Shown here: piece after piece, positions 25,402-34,040 of the stretch
Layout: every line of letters starts with the position of its first letter
Numbering within the stretch: the stretch's first letter is position 1
NCBI GenBank assembly: GCA_021792835.1
Contig: JAJYTY010000014.1
Location: 1 to 35,175, forward strand
DNA from: Pseudomonadota bacterium
GTDB lineage: Bacteria; Pseudomonadota; Gammaproteobacteria; Burkholderiales; Burkholderiaceae_C
Direction: 5' to 3'
DNA: 35,175 nucleotides
Made by a program: the position numbers and the translations under genes
Notes under the pieces: generated by a model
Seen by the model: the letters and a program-made list of their open reading frames with translations, nothing else
Told to the model about the DNA's origin: nothing
Databases searched by the model: none

Positions 25402-26027
25402 TGTATTTCTACGAAACCGATGCCGCGGAAATCTATCGCCGCTCGTTCGCGACGATTCGCGCCGAAGCCGACCTGGCCCGCTTCACGCCCGAGGAGGAAC
25501 CGCTGGTCGTTCGCATGATCCACGCCTGCGGGCTGGTCGGGCTGGAGGCCCATGTACGCTTCTCGGCCGGCTTCGCCGCCACGGCGCGCGCCGCACTGCA
25601 AAGCGGCGCGCCCATCCTCTGCGACGCCCGCATGGTCAGCGAGGGCGTGACGCGCTCGCGCCTGCCACGCGGCAACGAGGTGATCTGCACCCTGCACGAC
25701 CCTCGGGTCGACGAACTGGCTCGCGCTCTGCGCACCACGCGTTCGGCTGCCGCGCTGGAACTCTGGCGCCCGCACATGGCCGGCGCCGTCGTCGTCATCG
25801 GCAACGCTCCGACCGCGCTGTTTCAACTGCTCGCCATGCTCGAACATTCCTCCTGTCCCCGCCCCTCGGCGATCATCGGCTGCCCGGTCGGGTTCATCGG
25901 CGCAGCCGAGTCCAAGCAGGCCCTGTGGGAGGCGCAGCCAGCGCCGGTCTGCACCGTGCTCGGTCGGCTCGGCGGAAGCGCGGTCGCGGTAGCGGTGATC
26001 AATGCCCTGGGAGGGCCCGCTGAATGA
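25401..26027 (+). CDS. cobH: Precorrin-8X methylmutase
   Basis: The 208-residue enzyme moves the C-11 methyl group to C-12, giving hydrogenobyrinate. The conserved blocks are RMIHACGLV (with the catalytic histidine), CDARMVSEGVTRSRLP, IGNAPTALF and GCPVGFIGAAESKQAL. The ATG at 25401 overlaps the cobG stop as TGATG; a TTG three bases earlier is possible but less likely. The stop overlaps cobI as ATGA. Confidence 0.96.
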   Translation: MYFYETDAAEIYRRSFATIRAEADLARFTPEEEPLVVRMIHACGLVGLEAHVRFSAGFAATARAALQSGAPILCDARMVSEGVTRSRLPRGNEVICTLHDPRVDELARALRTTRSAAALELWRPHMAGAVVVIGNAPTALFQLLAMLEHSSCPRPSAIIGCPVGFIGAAESKQALWEAQPAPVCTVLGRLGGSAVAVAVINALGGPAE

Positions 26028-26755
26028 ACGCGCTCGGTACCCTGTATGGGTTGGGCCTCGGACCCGGCGACCCGGAGTTGATGAGCTTGCGCGCCCACCG
26101 CCTGCTGGGCAAGGCGCGCCATGTGGCGTACTTTCGCAAGGCGGGGCGTCCGGGGCAGGCCCGGCGCATCGTCGAGGGTCTGCTGGCCCCCGGAGCGCTC
26201 GAGCACCCGATGGAGTATCCCGTGACCACCGAGATCGCCCTCGACGATCCCGCCTACAACCTGGCCCTGTCGGGCTTCTACGCGGAGTGCGCTGCGCGCC
26301 TGCGGGCGCTGTCCGACGCGGGCCACGACGTGGTCGTGCTCTGCGAGGGAGATCCGTTCTTCTACGGCTCGTTCATGCACCTGTACACGCGCCTGGCCGA
26401 CACCCATCCGGTGGAGGTGGTGCCAGCGGTCACCGGCATGTCGGGCGCCTGGACGGTCACCGGACAGCCGATGACCTGGGGCGACGACGTGCTCACGGTA
26501 TTGATGGGCACCTTGCCCGAGCCCAGGCTCGTGCGGCACATGCGCGACAGCGACGCACTGGTCGTCATGAAGATCGGCCGCCACATCGACAAGGTCCGAC
26601 GCGCGCTGGAAACTGCGGGGCGCCTGGAACAGGCATGGCTGGTCGAGTTCGCCACCATGCCGGCGCAAAAGCTCATGCGCCTGCGCGACGTGCAAGGCCG
26701 GGTGACACCGTATTTCTCGACCGTGCTGGTGCACGGCCAGGGGCGCCGACCATGA
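26024..26755 (+). CDS. cobI: Precorrin-2 C20-methyltransferase
   Basis: The 243-residue tetrapyrrole methylase uses S-adenosylmethionine to methylate C-20 of precorrin-2. It has the N-terminal glycine-rich YGLGLGPGDPELMSLRA and the central CEGDPFFYGSFMHLY motif that distinguishes CobI/CbiL from other methylases of this family. MPAQKLMRL is near the C-terminus. It is joined to cobH and cobA by 4-base overlaps. Confidence 0.95.
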   Translation: MNALGTLYGLGLGPGDPELMSLRAHRLLGKARHVAYFRKAGRPGQARRIVEGLLAPGALEHPMEYPVTTEIALDDPAYNLALSGFYAECAARLRALSDAGHDVVVLCEGDPFFYGSFMHLYTRLADTHPVEVVPAVTGMSGAWTVTGQPMTWGDDVLTVLMGTLPEPRLVRHMRDSDALVVMKIGRHIDKVRRALETAGRLEQAWLVEFATMPAQKLMRLRDVQGRVTPYFSTVLVHGQGRRP

Positions 26756-27594
26756 GCCGCCGCCCCAGTACCGTGCCCGGGCCGGGCAGCGTCACCCTGG
26801 TCGGCGCCGGACCGGGAGATCCCGATCTTCTGACCCTGCAGGCGGTCAAGGCGATCCGTCGCGCCAGCGTACTGCTGGTCGACGATCTGGTCGGGCCCGA
26901 GGTGCTGCGCCATGCTCGGGCCGGCGCGCGGGTGGTGCACGTGGGCAAGCGGGGAGGGTGCAAGAGCACGTCCCAGGCCTTCATTCACCGGCTGATGTTG
27001 CGCCAGGCCCGTCAGGGACACATCGTGGTGCGACTCAAGGGTGGCGACCCCTTCGTGTTCGGACGCGCGGGCGAGGAAATGCAGTTCCTGAGGGCTGCCG
27101 GCATCCCGGTGCACGTCGTGCATGGCATCTCGTCGGGACTGGCCGCGGCCAGCGCGCTGGGCGTGTCCTGGACCCATCGCGACCACGCCCACGGCGTGAT
27201 GCTGCTCACCGGCCACGGTGGGGAAGCGGCCGACGGGCTGCACTGGCCCACGCTGGGGGCGGCCGCCGCCCAGGGCTTGACCCTGGTGGTGTACATGGCA
27301 GTGCGGCGCCTGGAGGAGATCCAGACCGGCCTGCTCGCCAGCCTGCCCGCCGGCACCCCGACGGCGTTGGTGCAGGACGCCACCACGCCGCGCGAGCGCC
27401 GCCTGATCAGCACCCTGGGCGCGATGGTGGCGGACGCCCGCGGCCAGGGCATCGGCAGTCCGGCTATCCTGATCGTCGGAGACGTGCTCAGGACGGTTCC
27501 GGCGCCTGCGCCGCACCGCGCGGGCGAGGTGCGTGAGGTGGGCGGACTCGCCGGCGCCCCGGCCTGCGCGAGCCACGAGGGAGCGCCGTCGTGA
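26752..27594 (+). CDS. cobA: Uroporphyrinogen-III C-methyltransferase
   Basis: The 280-residue stand-alone SUMT methylates uroporphyrinogen III at C-2 and C-7 to give precorrin-2, the committed step. The motifs are LVGAGPGDPDLLTLQA, GKRGGCKSTSQ and VRLKGGDPFVFGRAGEE. It lacks the CysG dehydrogenase/chelatase half, so it is the B12-type enzyme rather than the sirohaem one. The start overlaps cobI (ATGA). The C-terminal ~30 residues are a variable tail. Confidence 0.95.
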   Translation: MSRRPSTVPGPGSVTLVGAGPGDPDLLTLQAVKAIRRASVLLVDDLVGPEVLRHARAGARVVHVGKRGGCKSTSQAFIHRLMLRQARQGHIVVRLKGGDPFVFGRAGEEMQFLRAAGIPVHVVHGISSGLAAASALGVSWTHRDHAHGVMLLTGHGGEAADGLHWPTLGAAAAQGLTLVVYMAVRRLEEIQTGLLASLPAGTPTALVQDATTPRERRLISTLGAMVADARGQGIGSPAILIVGDVLRTVPAPAPHRAGEVREVGGLAGAPACASHEGAPS

Positions 27595-28400
27595 CGCCGT
27601 ATTCGGGGCTCGCGGGTTCCAGCTCGCCCGCCGGCTGGCTCGCCGTCGCGGGGCTGGGCCCAGGCGGGGCGCAATGGGTGACTCCGGAAGTCAGCCAGGC
27701 CCTTGCCGAAGCCACCGACATCGTCGGCTATCGGAGCTATGTCGCGCGCGTCGAGCCGCGCCCCGGAGTGGTGCTTCATACCAGCGACAACGGCGACGAA
27801 CTGGCGCGCGCCGCCCACGCGCTGCGCCTGGCCGAGCAGGGCCGGCGCGTGGTGGTGGTGTCGTCGGGGGACCCCGGCGTGTTCGCCATGGCCGCGGCTG
27901 TCTTCGAGGCCCTCGAGCAAGGCCCGCTGGCGTGGCGTGCGCTGGACCTGCGCGTGCTGCCGGGAGTCAGTGCCATGCTGGCAGCGGCGGCGCAGGTCGG
28001 GGCGCCGCTGGGGCATGATTTCTGTGCCATCAACCTCTCGGACAACCTCAAGCCCTGGGATCTGCTCGAGCACCGTCTGCGACTCGCGTTGCAGGGCGAC
28101 TTCGTGGTCGCGCTGTACAACCCGCGTTCGCAGGCTCGCCCGCATGGCTTCGCGCGCGCGCTGGAGCTGCTGCGCGGGACCTGCGGCGAAGCCGAGTCCG
28201 CGCGGCGTCCGCTGGTGTTCGCGCGCTGCGTGTGCACGCCGCAGCAGCACCTGCGGGTCGTCACGCTGAGCCAGGCACGCCCGGAGATGGCCGATATGCG
28301 CACCCTGGTGATCGTCGGCTCCAGCCAGAGCCGCCTGATCGAGCGCGACGGCGTGCCCTGGGTCTACGCCCCGCGCTCGGCGCCGAGGGCAGGCCGATGA
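27591..28400 (+). CDS. cobJ: Precorrin-3B C17-methyltransferase (ring contraction)
   Basis: The 269-residue methylase methylates C-17 and triggers ring contraction, giving precorrin-4. Family blocks are VAGLGPGGAQWVTPEV, DIVGYRSYV, VSSGDPGVFAMAA, LGHDFCAINLSDNLKPWD and LYNPRS. It starts with GTG at 27591, overlapping the cobA stop as GTGA. Its 3' end overlaps the convergent cobK gene by 37 bases, so the two messages would be partly antisense. Confidence 0.95.
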   Translation: MTPYSGLAGSSSPAGWLAVAGLGPGGAQWVTPEVSQALAEATDIVGYRSYVARVEPRPGVVLHTSDNGDELARAAHALRLAEQGRRVVVVSSGDPGVFAMAAAVFEALEQGPLAWRALDLRVLPGVSAMLAAAAQVGAPLGHDFCAINLSDNLKPWDLLEHRLRLALQGDFVVALYNPRSQARPHGFARALELLRGTCGEAESARRPLVFARCVCTPQQHLRVVTLSQARPEMADMRTLVIVGSSQSRLIERDGVPWVYAPRSAPRAGR

Positions 28401-29137
28401 AGCGCGCCTCGGTCCAGCCAGTCGAGTACCTGTCCCACGTCGGTCACCTCGGCGCGCGCCGGCAAGACCGGTCGCGCCACCATGAGCACCGGCACGCCCA
28501 GCAGGCGCGCGGCGTCCAGCTTGGCACGCGCCCCGTCGCCGCCGGAGTTCTTGCACACGATCAGATCCACCCGATGTTCGCGCAGCAGCGCCGTATCACC
28601 CTCCAGGTCGAAGGGTCCGCGCGAGACGATGACGCTGCAGCGAGGCAGCACGGGCGGGCTTGGCGGGGGATCGACCAGCCGGAGGACGTAGTGATGCTGC
28701 GGGCGCGCGGCGAACGCTGCCAGATGCAGGCGACCGAGCGCCAGCAGGATGCGCCGTGGACTGCCATCGAGTGCGGCCACGGCGGCGGCGATATCCGGGA
28801 CCTCACGCCAGCGGTCCCCATCCCGCGGGCGCCAGGGCGGCCGTGTCAGCGCCAGCAGCGCGACCTGTGCACGTTCGCAGGCCGTGATCGCATGCGAGCT
28901 CATGGTCGCCGCGAAGGGATGGGTCGCATCAACGACGTGGGTCACCGCGTGTTCGCGCAGGTATGCCACCAGCCCCTCGACACCTCCGAAACCGCCGCAG
29001 CGCATCGGGATCGGCTGCTGGCGGGGCTGCGCCACGCGTCCCGCGTAGGACAGCACGGCGCGCTCGCCGCGGCGGGCCAGCTCCAGGGCCAGCGCACTGG
29101 CTTGCAGCGTGCCGCCGAGAACAAGGACATTTCGCAT
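28364..29137 (-). CDS. cobK: Precorrin-6A reductase, inverted inside the operon
   Basis: The 257-residue NADPH-dependent enzyme reduces precorrin-6A to precorrin-6B. It starts RNVLVLGGTLQASALALE (nucleotide-binding start) and carries VDATHPFAATMSSHAI and the later CKNSGGDGARAKLDAA block. It is the only gene of the corrin-ring set on the minus strand. The ATG at 29135–29137 begins at the family N-terminus and shares the palindrome CATG with the cobL start on the other strand, so no intergenic space exists. An in-frame ATG at 29170 would add 11 residues inside cobL. Its promoter, if any, must lie within cobL; no strong ribosome-binding site is visible. Confidence 0.93.
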   Translation of the reverse strand: MRNVLVLGGTLQASALALELARRGERAVLSYAGRVAQPRQQPIPMRCGGFGGVEGLVAYLREHAVTHVVDATHPFAATMSSHAITACERAQVALLALTRPPWRPRDGDRWREVPDIAAAVAALDGSPRRILLALGRLHLAAFAARPQHHYVLRLVDPPPSPPVLPRCSVIVSRGPFDLEGDTALLREHRVDLIVCKNSGGDGARAKLDAARLLGVPVLMVARPVLPARAEVTDVGQVLDWLDRGALHRPALGAERGA

Positions 29138-30344
29138 GGATGAGGATTTTCCGTCGTCATGGCTGACCATTGTCGGTCTTGGCGAAGACGGAATCGCGGG
29201 TTTGTCGGACGCCGCGAGGGCCGCGCTGGCACAGGCCGAGGTGGTCGCCGGAAGCTCACGCCACCTCGGCATGCTGCCCCAGCTGTCGTGCCAGCGACTG
29301 CTCTGGCCAGCGCCCTTCGCCGACGGCATCGCCCCCTTGCTCGCGCTACGCGGGCGTCGCGTGGTCATGCTGGCCTCGGGGGACCCCTTCTGGTTCGGTG
29401 CAGGCAGCAGCGTGGTGCGTCATCTGCAAACGCACGAGTGGCGCGCGCTGCCTGCCGCTTCGACGTTCAGCCTGGCGGCCGCGCGCCTGGGTTGGCCCCT
29501 CGAGCACGTGAGCTGCCTGGGCCTGCACGCGAGCCCCCTGGAGCGGCTGAGGCCGCTGTTGAGCAAGGGCGCACACCTGCTGGTGCTGTTGCGAGATGGG
29601 GCGGCCGTGGCGGCGCTCGCCCGCTACCTGGTCGATTCGGGCTTCGGCGCCACCACCCTGCATGTCCTGGAGGCCCTCGGTGGCCCGCGCGAGCGGCGGC
29701 GCAGCGTCCGGGCCGAGCAGTTCGCGCTCGACGACGTGATCCACCCCGTGGCCGTGGGGGTGGATGTGTTCGGCCAGGGCTGGTCGTTGCCGCGCAGCCC
29801 GGGGCTGCCCGACGAGGCATTCCTGCACGACGGGCAGATCACCAAGCAGCGGGTACGCGCGCTGGCGCTGTGTGCCCTGGCTCCGCGCCCGGGCGAACTG
29901 CTCTGGGACATCGGGGCGGGCTCGGGCTCGGTTTCGATCGAATGGCTGCTCGCCCACCCCTCGTGCGAAGCGGTGGGCATCGAGGCGGATGCGTCGCGCG
30001 CGTCGCGCACCCTGGACAACGCGCGGCGCCTCGGCGTGGATCGACTGCGCCTGGTCCAGGGCAGGGCGCCGCAAGCGCTGCGAGGCCTTGCCGCACCCGA
30101 CGCGGTGTTCATCGGCGGCGGTCTGTGCGAGTCCTTGCTGCAGGATCTGTGGGCCACGCTTCCTGCTGGCTGCCGGGTGGTCGCGCACGCCGTGACTCTG
30201 GAGTCGGAGGCGCTTCTCGGCGCCTGGCATGCGCGCGCCGGGGGAAGCCTGCTGCGCGTCGAGCTGGCGGAGGCCGCAGCGTTAGGAACGCGGCGCGCCT
30301 GGAAGGCGGCCTACCCGATCGTGCAGTGGAGCACGACCCGATGA
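29136..30344 (+). CDS. cobL: Precorrin-6Y C5,15-methyltransferase (decarboxylating)
   Basis: The 402-residue bifunctional enzyme has a CbiE-type methylase domain (~1–205, TIVGLGEDGIAGLSDAAR and LASGDPFWFGAGS) and a CbiT-type domain (~225–400, LWDIGAGSGSVSIEW). It methylates C-5 and C-15 and removes the acetate carboxyl at C-12. The ATG at 29136 has an AAGGA at 29123–29127 with good spacing and overlaps the cobK start codon head to head. An ATG at 29109 in the same frame would lie wholly inside cobK. Confidence 0.95.
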   Translation: MDEDFPSSWLTIVGLGEDGIAGLSDAARAALAQAEVVAGSSRHLGMLPQLSCQRLLWPAPFADGIAPLLALRGRRVVMLASGDPFWFGAGSSVVRHLQTHEWRALPAASTFSLAAARLGWPLEHVSCLGLHASPLERLRPLLSKGAHLLVLLRDGAAVAALARYLVDSGFGATTLHVLEALGGPRERRRSVRAEQFALDDVIHPVAVGVDVFGQGWSLPRSPGLPDEAFLHDGQITKQRVRALALCALAPRPGELLWDIGAGSGSVSIEWLLAHPSCEAVGIEADASRASRTLDNARRLGVDRLRLVQGRAPQALRGLAAPDAVFIGGGLCESLLQDLWATLPAGCRVVAHAVTLESEALLGAWHARAGGSLLRVELAEAAALGTRRAWKAAYPIVQWSTTR

Positions 30345-30763
30345 TCGTCGCCGGCCTGGGACTGCGCGGCGCGGCGACCGTGGCGTCGCTGCGCGACGCG
30401 TTGGAACGCGCCTTCGACGCGGCCGAGGCCTGCGAGGTCCGCCTCGTCAGGCGCGTGCACCTGCTGGCCACCGCGCAGGACAAGCTCGGCAGTCCTTGTC
30501 TCGACCAACTGGCCGTCGAACTCGGCGTTTCACTGCGGGGCGTGCGACGTGAGCTGCTGGAACGCACGCCTACCCTTACCGACAACCCGGTGGTGCGCCA
30601 GCTGCGGGGTGGCACGAGCGTGGCGGAGGCCGCGGCGTTGGCCGCGGCCCTGCTGTGCGGCGCAACGCAGCCGCGGCTGCTGGGGCCTCGCGCAATCTCC
30701 ACCGATGCCCTGACCACCTGCGCGCTCGCCGTCTTCGAGCACCCTGGAGGACTCCTCTCATGA
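30341..30763 (+). CDS. cobE: Cobalamin biosynthesis protein CobE (CbiG C-terminal-like)
   Basis: The 140-residue protein matches the CbiG C-terminal/CobE domain: [20 protein letters not shown] at the start, an AT-rich-in-Ala middle, and [11 protein letters not shown] before the C-terminal TTCALAVFE. CobE lies in aerobic B12 operons, but its exact role is unclear; related CbiG opens the delta-lactone in the anaerobic path. Both ends overlap neighbours by four bases (cobL before, cobM after). Confidence 0.88.
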   Translation: MIVAGLGLRGAATVASLRDALERAFDAAEACEVRLVRRVHLLATAQDKLGSPCLDQLAVELGVSLRGVRRELLERTPTLTDNPVVRQLRGGTSVAEAAALAAALLCGATQPRLLGPRAISTDALTTCALAVFEHPGGLLS

Positions 30764-31557
30764 CCGTTCACTTCATCGGCGCCGGTCCTGGCGCCCCCGA
30801 TCTGCTGACCCTGCGTGGACGCGACCTGATCGCCCGCTGCCCGGTGTGCCTGTATGCCGGCTCGCTGGTGCCGCGAGAGATCCTCACGCATTGCCCGCCC
30901 GGTGCCCGCCTGGTCGATACCGCGCCACTGGACCTGGACGCCATCGTCCACGAGATGACGCTCGCGCACGCGGTAGGTCAGGATGTGGCCAGGCTGCACT
31001 CCGGCGACCTCTCGGTATGGTCGGCGATGGCCGAGCAGTTGCGTCGTCTGCGCGCGCTGGGGATCGAGTATTCCGTGACTCCCGGGGTACCTTCGTTCGC
31101 CGCCGCCGCGGCGGCGCTGGGCGCCGAGCTGACCCTGCCCGGGGTGGTTCAGTCGGTGGTGCTCACGCGCACCTCGGGGCGGGCGTCGCCGATGCCGTTC
31201 GCGGAAAATCTGGAGGCCTTTGCCGCGACCGGGGCCACCCTGGCCGTACACCTCTCGATCCACAGGCTGGCAGAAGTGGTGCAGCGCCTCACGCCGGCCT
31301 ACGGTGCCGATTGCCCGGTTGCCGTGGTCTACCGTGCCAGCTGGCCCGACGAGCGCGTGGTGCGCGCCACACTGTCCACGATCGATGGTCGCCTCGGTGA
31401 ACATCCCGAGCGTACCGCGCTGATCCTGGTCGGCGCGGCATTGGGCTGCGACGGTTTCGCCGAAAGCTGTCTCTACGCCAGCGACTACGATCGGCGATTC
31501 CGGCGCTCGGCCACGCCCGCCTCGGCCATGGACACGGACACGACGCCGCGAAGCTGA
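30760..31557 (+). CDS. cobM: Precorrin-4 C11-methyltransferase
   Basis: The 265-residue tetrapyrrole methylase has [18 protein letters not shown], the CobM/CbiF-specific [20 protein letters not shown], and [21 protein letters not shown]. It methylates C-11 of precorrin-4 to precorrin-5. The start overlaps cobE as ATGA. A 43-base gap separates it from cobF. Confidence 0.95.
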   Translation: MTVHFIGAGPGAPDLLTLRGRDLIARCPVCLYAGSLVPREILTHCPPGARLVDTAPLDLDAIVHEMTLAHAVGQDVARLHSGDLSVWSAMAEQLRRLRALGIEYSVTPGVPSFAAAAAALGAELTLPGVVQSVVLTRTSGRASPMPFAENLEAFAATGATLAVHLSIHRLAEVVQRLTPAYGADCPVAVVYRASWPDERVVRATLSTIDGRLGEHPERTALILVGAALGCDGFAESCLYASDYDRRFRRSATPASAMDTDTTPRS

Positions 31558-31600
31558 AGGCGCGGGCGCACCCACGCGACGATTTCCCGCATCGCCCCTC

Positions 31601-32371
31601 ATGATCGAGCTCTCCCTGATCGGCATCGGCAGCGGTGCCGCTGACCATCCCACTCTGCAGGCGCTGACCGCGCTTCGGAGCGCGCAACTGATACTGCTTC
31701 CTCGCAAGGGAGCCGAGAAAGCCGAACTGGCGGAGTTGCGCCGCGCGCTGTGCGCACGGTACGTCGAGGACGCGACCCGCGTGGTCGAGTTCGACATGCC
31801 GGCGCGTGACGCCGAGGCCCCTGATTACCTCGGCGCGGTGACATCGTGGCACGCACAGATCGCGGACATCTGGAAGCACATGATCTTGCGTCATCTGCCC
31901 GCCGGGGGACGAGTGGCCCTGATGGTCTGGGGGGACCCTGCGCTGTACGACTCCAGCCTGCGCATCGCCGAGCGTCTGCGCAGCTCCGGCATGGACCTGC
32001 GCATGCAGATGATCCCCGGCTTGAGCAGCCTGCAACTGCTGACGGCGGCGCACCTCGTGCCGCTCAATACTCTGGGCGGGGAGGTCCTGATCACCACCGG
32101 GCGCCGGCTGCGCGCGCGCGGCTGGCCGCGCGACGTCGACACCGTGGTGGTCATGCTCGACGGTAGCTGTGCCTTTCGCGAACTGGAGCCGTCGGGCCTG
32201 TGGATCTATTGGGGCGCCTACCTGGGCATGCCGCAGCAAGTGCTCCTGTCGGGAGCCCTGGCGCAAAGCGCAGAGCCCATCGTGCAGCAGCGCGAGCAAG
32301 CGCGCGCTGAACATGGTTGGATCCTGGACATCTACCTGCTGCGCAGACTCGATGGGCAAGACGAGAACTGA
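31601..32371 (+). CDS. cobF: Precorrin-6A synthase (deacetylating)
   Basis: The 256-residue CobF methylates C-1 of precorrin-5 and releases the acetyl group, a step found only in the oxygen-dependent route. Conserved features are LSLIGIGSGAADHPTLQA, MVWGDPALYDSSLRIAERL and PGLSSLQLL, with WIYWGAYLGMPQQ near the C-terminus. The ATG at 31601 fits the family start; no strong ribosome-binding site is visible. It ends the plus-strand run and faces bluB with only three bases between the stops. Confidence 0.94.
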   Translation: MIELSLIGIGSGAADHPTLQALTALRSAQLILLPRKGAEKAELAELRRALCARYVEDATRVVEFDMPARDAEAPDYLGAVTSWHAQIADIWKHMILRHLPAGGRVALMVWGDPALYDSSLRIAERLRSSGMDLRMQMIPGLSSLQLLTAAHLVPLNTLGGEVLITTGRRLRARGWPRDVDTVVVMLDGSCAFRELEPSGLWIYWGAYLGMPQQVLLSGALAQSAEPIVQQREQARAEHGWILDIYLLRRLDGQDEN

Positions 32372-32374
32372 GGG

Positions 32375-33022
32375 CTACTCGGCTGGCCAGCGATCCTCGA
32401 ACACCATGTTGGCCAACTGCTCGCGCGATTTCCAGCCCTCGGATTCGAGCATCGGGCGAGGATAGAACGCATCCACCCTGCCCAGGCACAGGATCGCCAC
32501 TGGGCGGCTGTCCTCCGGCATGCCCAGCAGCTCGCGCAGCGCCTGCGGGTCGAACATGGATACCCACCCCATGCCGACATTTTCCGCCCGCGCGGCCAGC
32601 CACATGTTCTGGATCGCGCAGGCGACCGAGGCCAGGTCCATGTCCGGCATCGTGCGTCGCCCGAAGACGTGCCGCTCGCGCCGGTCACACAGCGCGGCGA
32701 CCAGGACCTCGGCACACTCGCGCAGCCCCTCGACCTTGAGGCGAAGAAACTCAGCCTGGCGCTCGCCCAGCGCCTTGGCGGTTTCGAGCCTCTCGGCCTC
32801 GACCAGCGCGAGCATGCGTTCGCGCGTCTTTGCCGATTTTACGCGAATGAAACGCCAAGGTTGCATGTAACCGACGCTCGGGGCGAAGTGCGCTGCCTGG
32901 AGCAGACGCATCACCAAGGCCTCGTCGAGCGGTTCGCTGCGGAAATGGCGCATGTCGCGCCGCTCCGCGATGACCCGGTACACGGTATCGATCTCAGCTG
33001 GAGTAAACGTAGGCGTCGGCAT
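32375..33022 (-). CDS. bluB: 5,6-dimethylbenzimidazole synthase
   Basis: The 215-residue flavin-destructase of the nitroreductase fold converts FMNH2 and oxygen to the lower ligand of B12. It has RRDMRHFRSEPL near the N-terminus, APSVGYMQPWRFI, the VACAIQNMWLAARAENVGMGWVSMF block and a GWKSREQLANMVFEDRW C-terminus. The ATG at 33020–33022 matches the family start; the frame runs 26 codons further upstream without family character. It is transcribed towards cobF, so it is outside the riboswitch message. A 10-bp palindrome GGAGCGCTCC (33066–33075) lies 44 bp upstream. Confidence 0.94.
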   Translation of the reverse strand: MPTPTFTPAEIDTVYRVIAERRDMRHFRSEPLDEALVMRLLQAAHFAPSVGYMQPWRFIRVKSAKTRERMLALVEAERLETAKALGERQAEFLRLKVEGLRECAEVLVAALCDRRERHVFGRRTMPDMDLASVACAIQNMWLAARAENVGMGWVSMFDPQALRELLGMPEDSRPVAILCLGRVDAFYPRPMLESEGWKSREQLANMVFEDRWPAE

Positions 33023-33111
33023 GTAGATCAGCGTGCGAGAACGTTGCGAATTGGCGTTCCGGCCTGGAGCGCTCCGGGTAGCCCGGCGAGGGCGCCGCAT
33101 CGTGCAAGTAG

Positions 33112-33420
33112 GTGAAACTGACCGTGGACTTCAACGCCTGCCGCTCGGTCGTGGTGGCCGGCAACAGCGGCCAACATATTCTCAAGCCGGTGCTTAATCT
33201 TACCGACGACGAAGAATCCGGATCCATTTCAGGCTACCTCCCGCCCTCTGAGGCAGGCGCTGTGGTGATGGCCGAGGACAGCCAGGGGCATATCCTCAAG
33301 ACCACGGTGGCTGCCGCTGCTTCCGGCAACTCCGGCGCAGCCTGCTTAACGCTGTCTCAGCTGCCGGCCAGCAGCAAGGGGTACGACGTGGTCATCACCC
33401 CGCCGGCCCCCTCCGACGCA
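33112..33420 (+). pseudogene. Fragment of a DUF4382-type secreted protein
   Basis: The frame starts GTG AAA CTG directly after an in-frame TAG. It shows the back half of a DUF4382 domain and the following carboxypeptidase-like repeat: VKLTVDFNACRSVVVAGNSG, LKPVLNL, SGSISGYLPP and PASSKGYDVVIT. The usual lipoprotein signal and the N-terminal half of the domain are missing, and after about 33400 the frame drifts into Pro/Arg-rich sequence. The truncated domain marks this as a remnant. Function is unknown. Confidence 0.6.
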
Positions 33421-33422
33421 GG

Positions 33423-33640
33423 TCGCCCCAACCCGAACTTCCGACCGCTTCGCCGGCCGTTGCCAGCGACTCGGCAAGCAGCCCGAACTTCACACAAGCT
33501 ACAAGTGCGCCGACCATCTCCATCAGCGCCTACAACTCTGCGGGCGCCACTGGCAGCACGATGATCATGACGAACGCTTCGTTCACACTGTCGGGCAGTG
33601 GGGAAGCACTTTCTACGCCGACCATTGACTGCCCCCGAGC
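33423..33640 (+). pseudogene. Unrecognised Ser/Thr/Ala-rich remnant
   Basis: In a different frame from the DUF4382 fragment, this stretch reads as a Ser/Thr/Ala-rich sequence (SPQPELPTASPAVASDS, APTISISAYNSAGATG, MTNASFTLSGSGEAL). It looks like part of a secreted protein, perhaps the frameshifted continuation of the fragment before it. I recognise no domain. From 33641 to 33795 I see nothing clear. Confidence 0.25.
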
Positions 33641-33795
33641 CGGCGGGAGGCCAATTGCCCACGCCATCGCAGGTGTCTGGACGCTATCCGTGCCGGGGCC
33701 TCTCGAGGGCACGCTCGTTTCGCGGAGGGAGTATGCAGTTCCGGATGCGCAGCCGAGGCATGCAAGGTTCCTTTGAGACTTCTGCGCCCGGGGCC

Positions 33796-33990
33796 ATGAG
33801 CCGGTTAACACCGATCCCAATGACCGTCTCGGTCACCGCGGTGGGCATGCTTCTGCAGGCGATCCGCTCCCATCCTCCGGGGCAGGAGATTCAAGGACTG
33901 ATGGCTATCGTGATCCTCGGCGGCCTGTTCATCTTGATCGGATTGACTCCCGTGGATCTTGCTGTCCTGGCTCGCGTCTCGCATGGATCC
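33796..33990 (+). pseudogene. C-terminal fragment of a heavy-metal RND efflux pump (CzcA/CusA type)
   Basis: About 64 residues match the end of the RND permease, with SRLTPIPMTVSVTAVGMLL (compare the R-P-V-L-M-T block), GQEIQGLMAIVILGGLF and a last hydrophobic helix. The pump would export metal ions from the periplasm in a CBA complex. More than 900 residues are missing, and the frame runs on into unrelated sequence to a stop at 34119. It is clearly a relic. Confidence 0.55.
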
Positions 33991-34022
33991 CCCAGGGCGT
34001 GCCAAGGTCCAACTCCCCTGGA

Positions 34023-34037
34023 ACGCCCCCGGGGCGT
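34023..34037 (-). terminator. Possible stem-loop terminator after the barrel-protein fragment
   Basis: ACGCCCC and GGGGCGT form a perfect inverted repeat around a single base, starting four bases beyond the minus-strand stop at 34041–34043. No T run follows on the minus strand, so this is a stem-loop at a gene end rather than a standard rho-independent terminator. Confidence 0.35.
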
Positions 34038-34040
34038 CGC

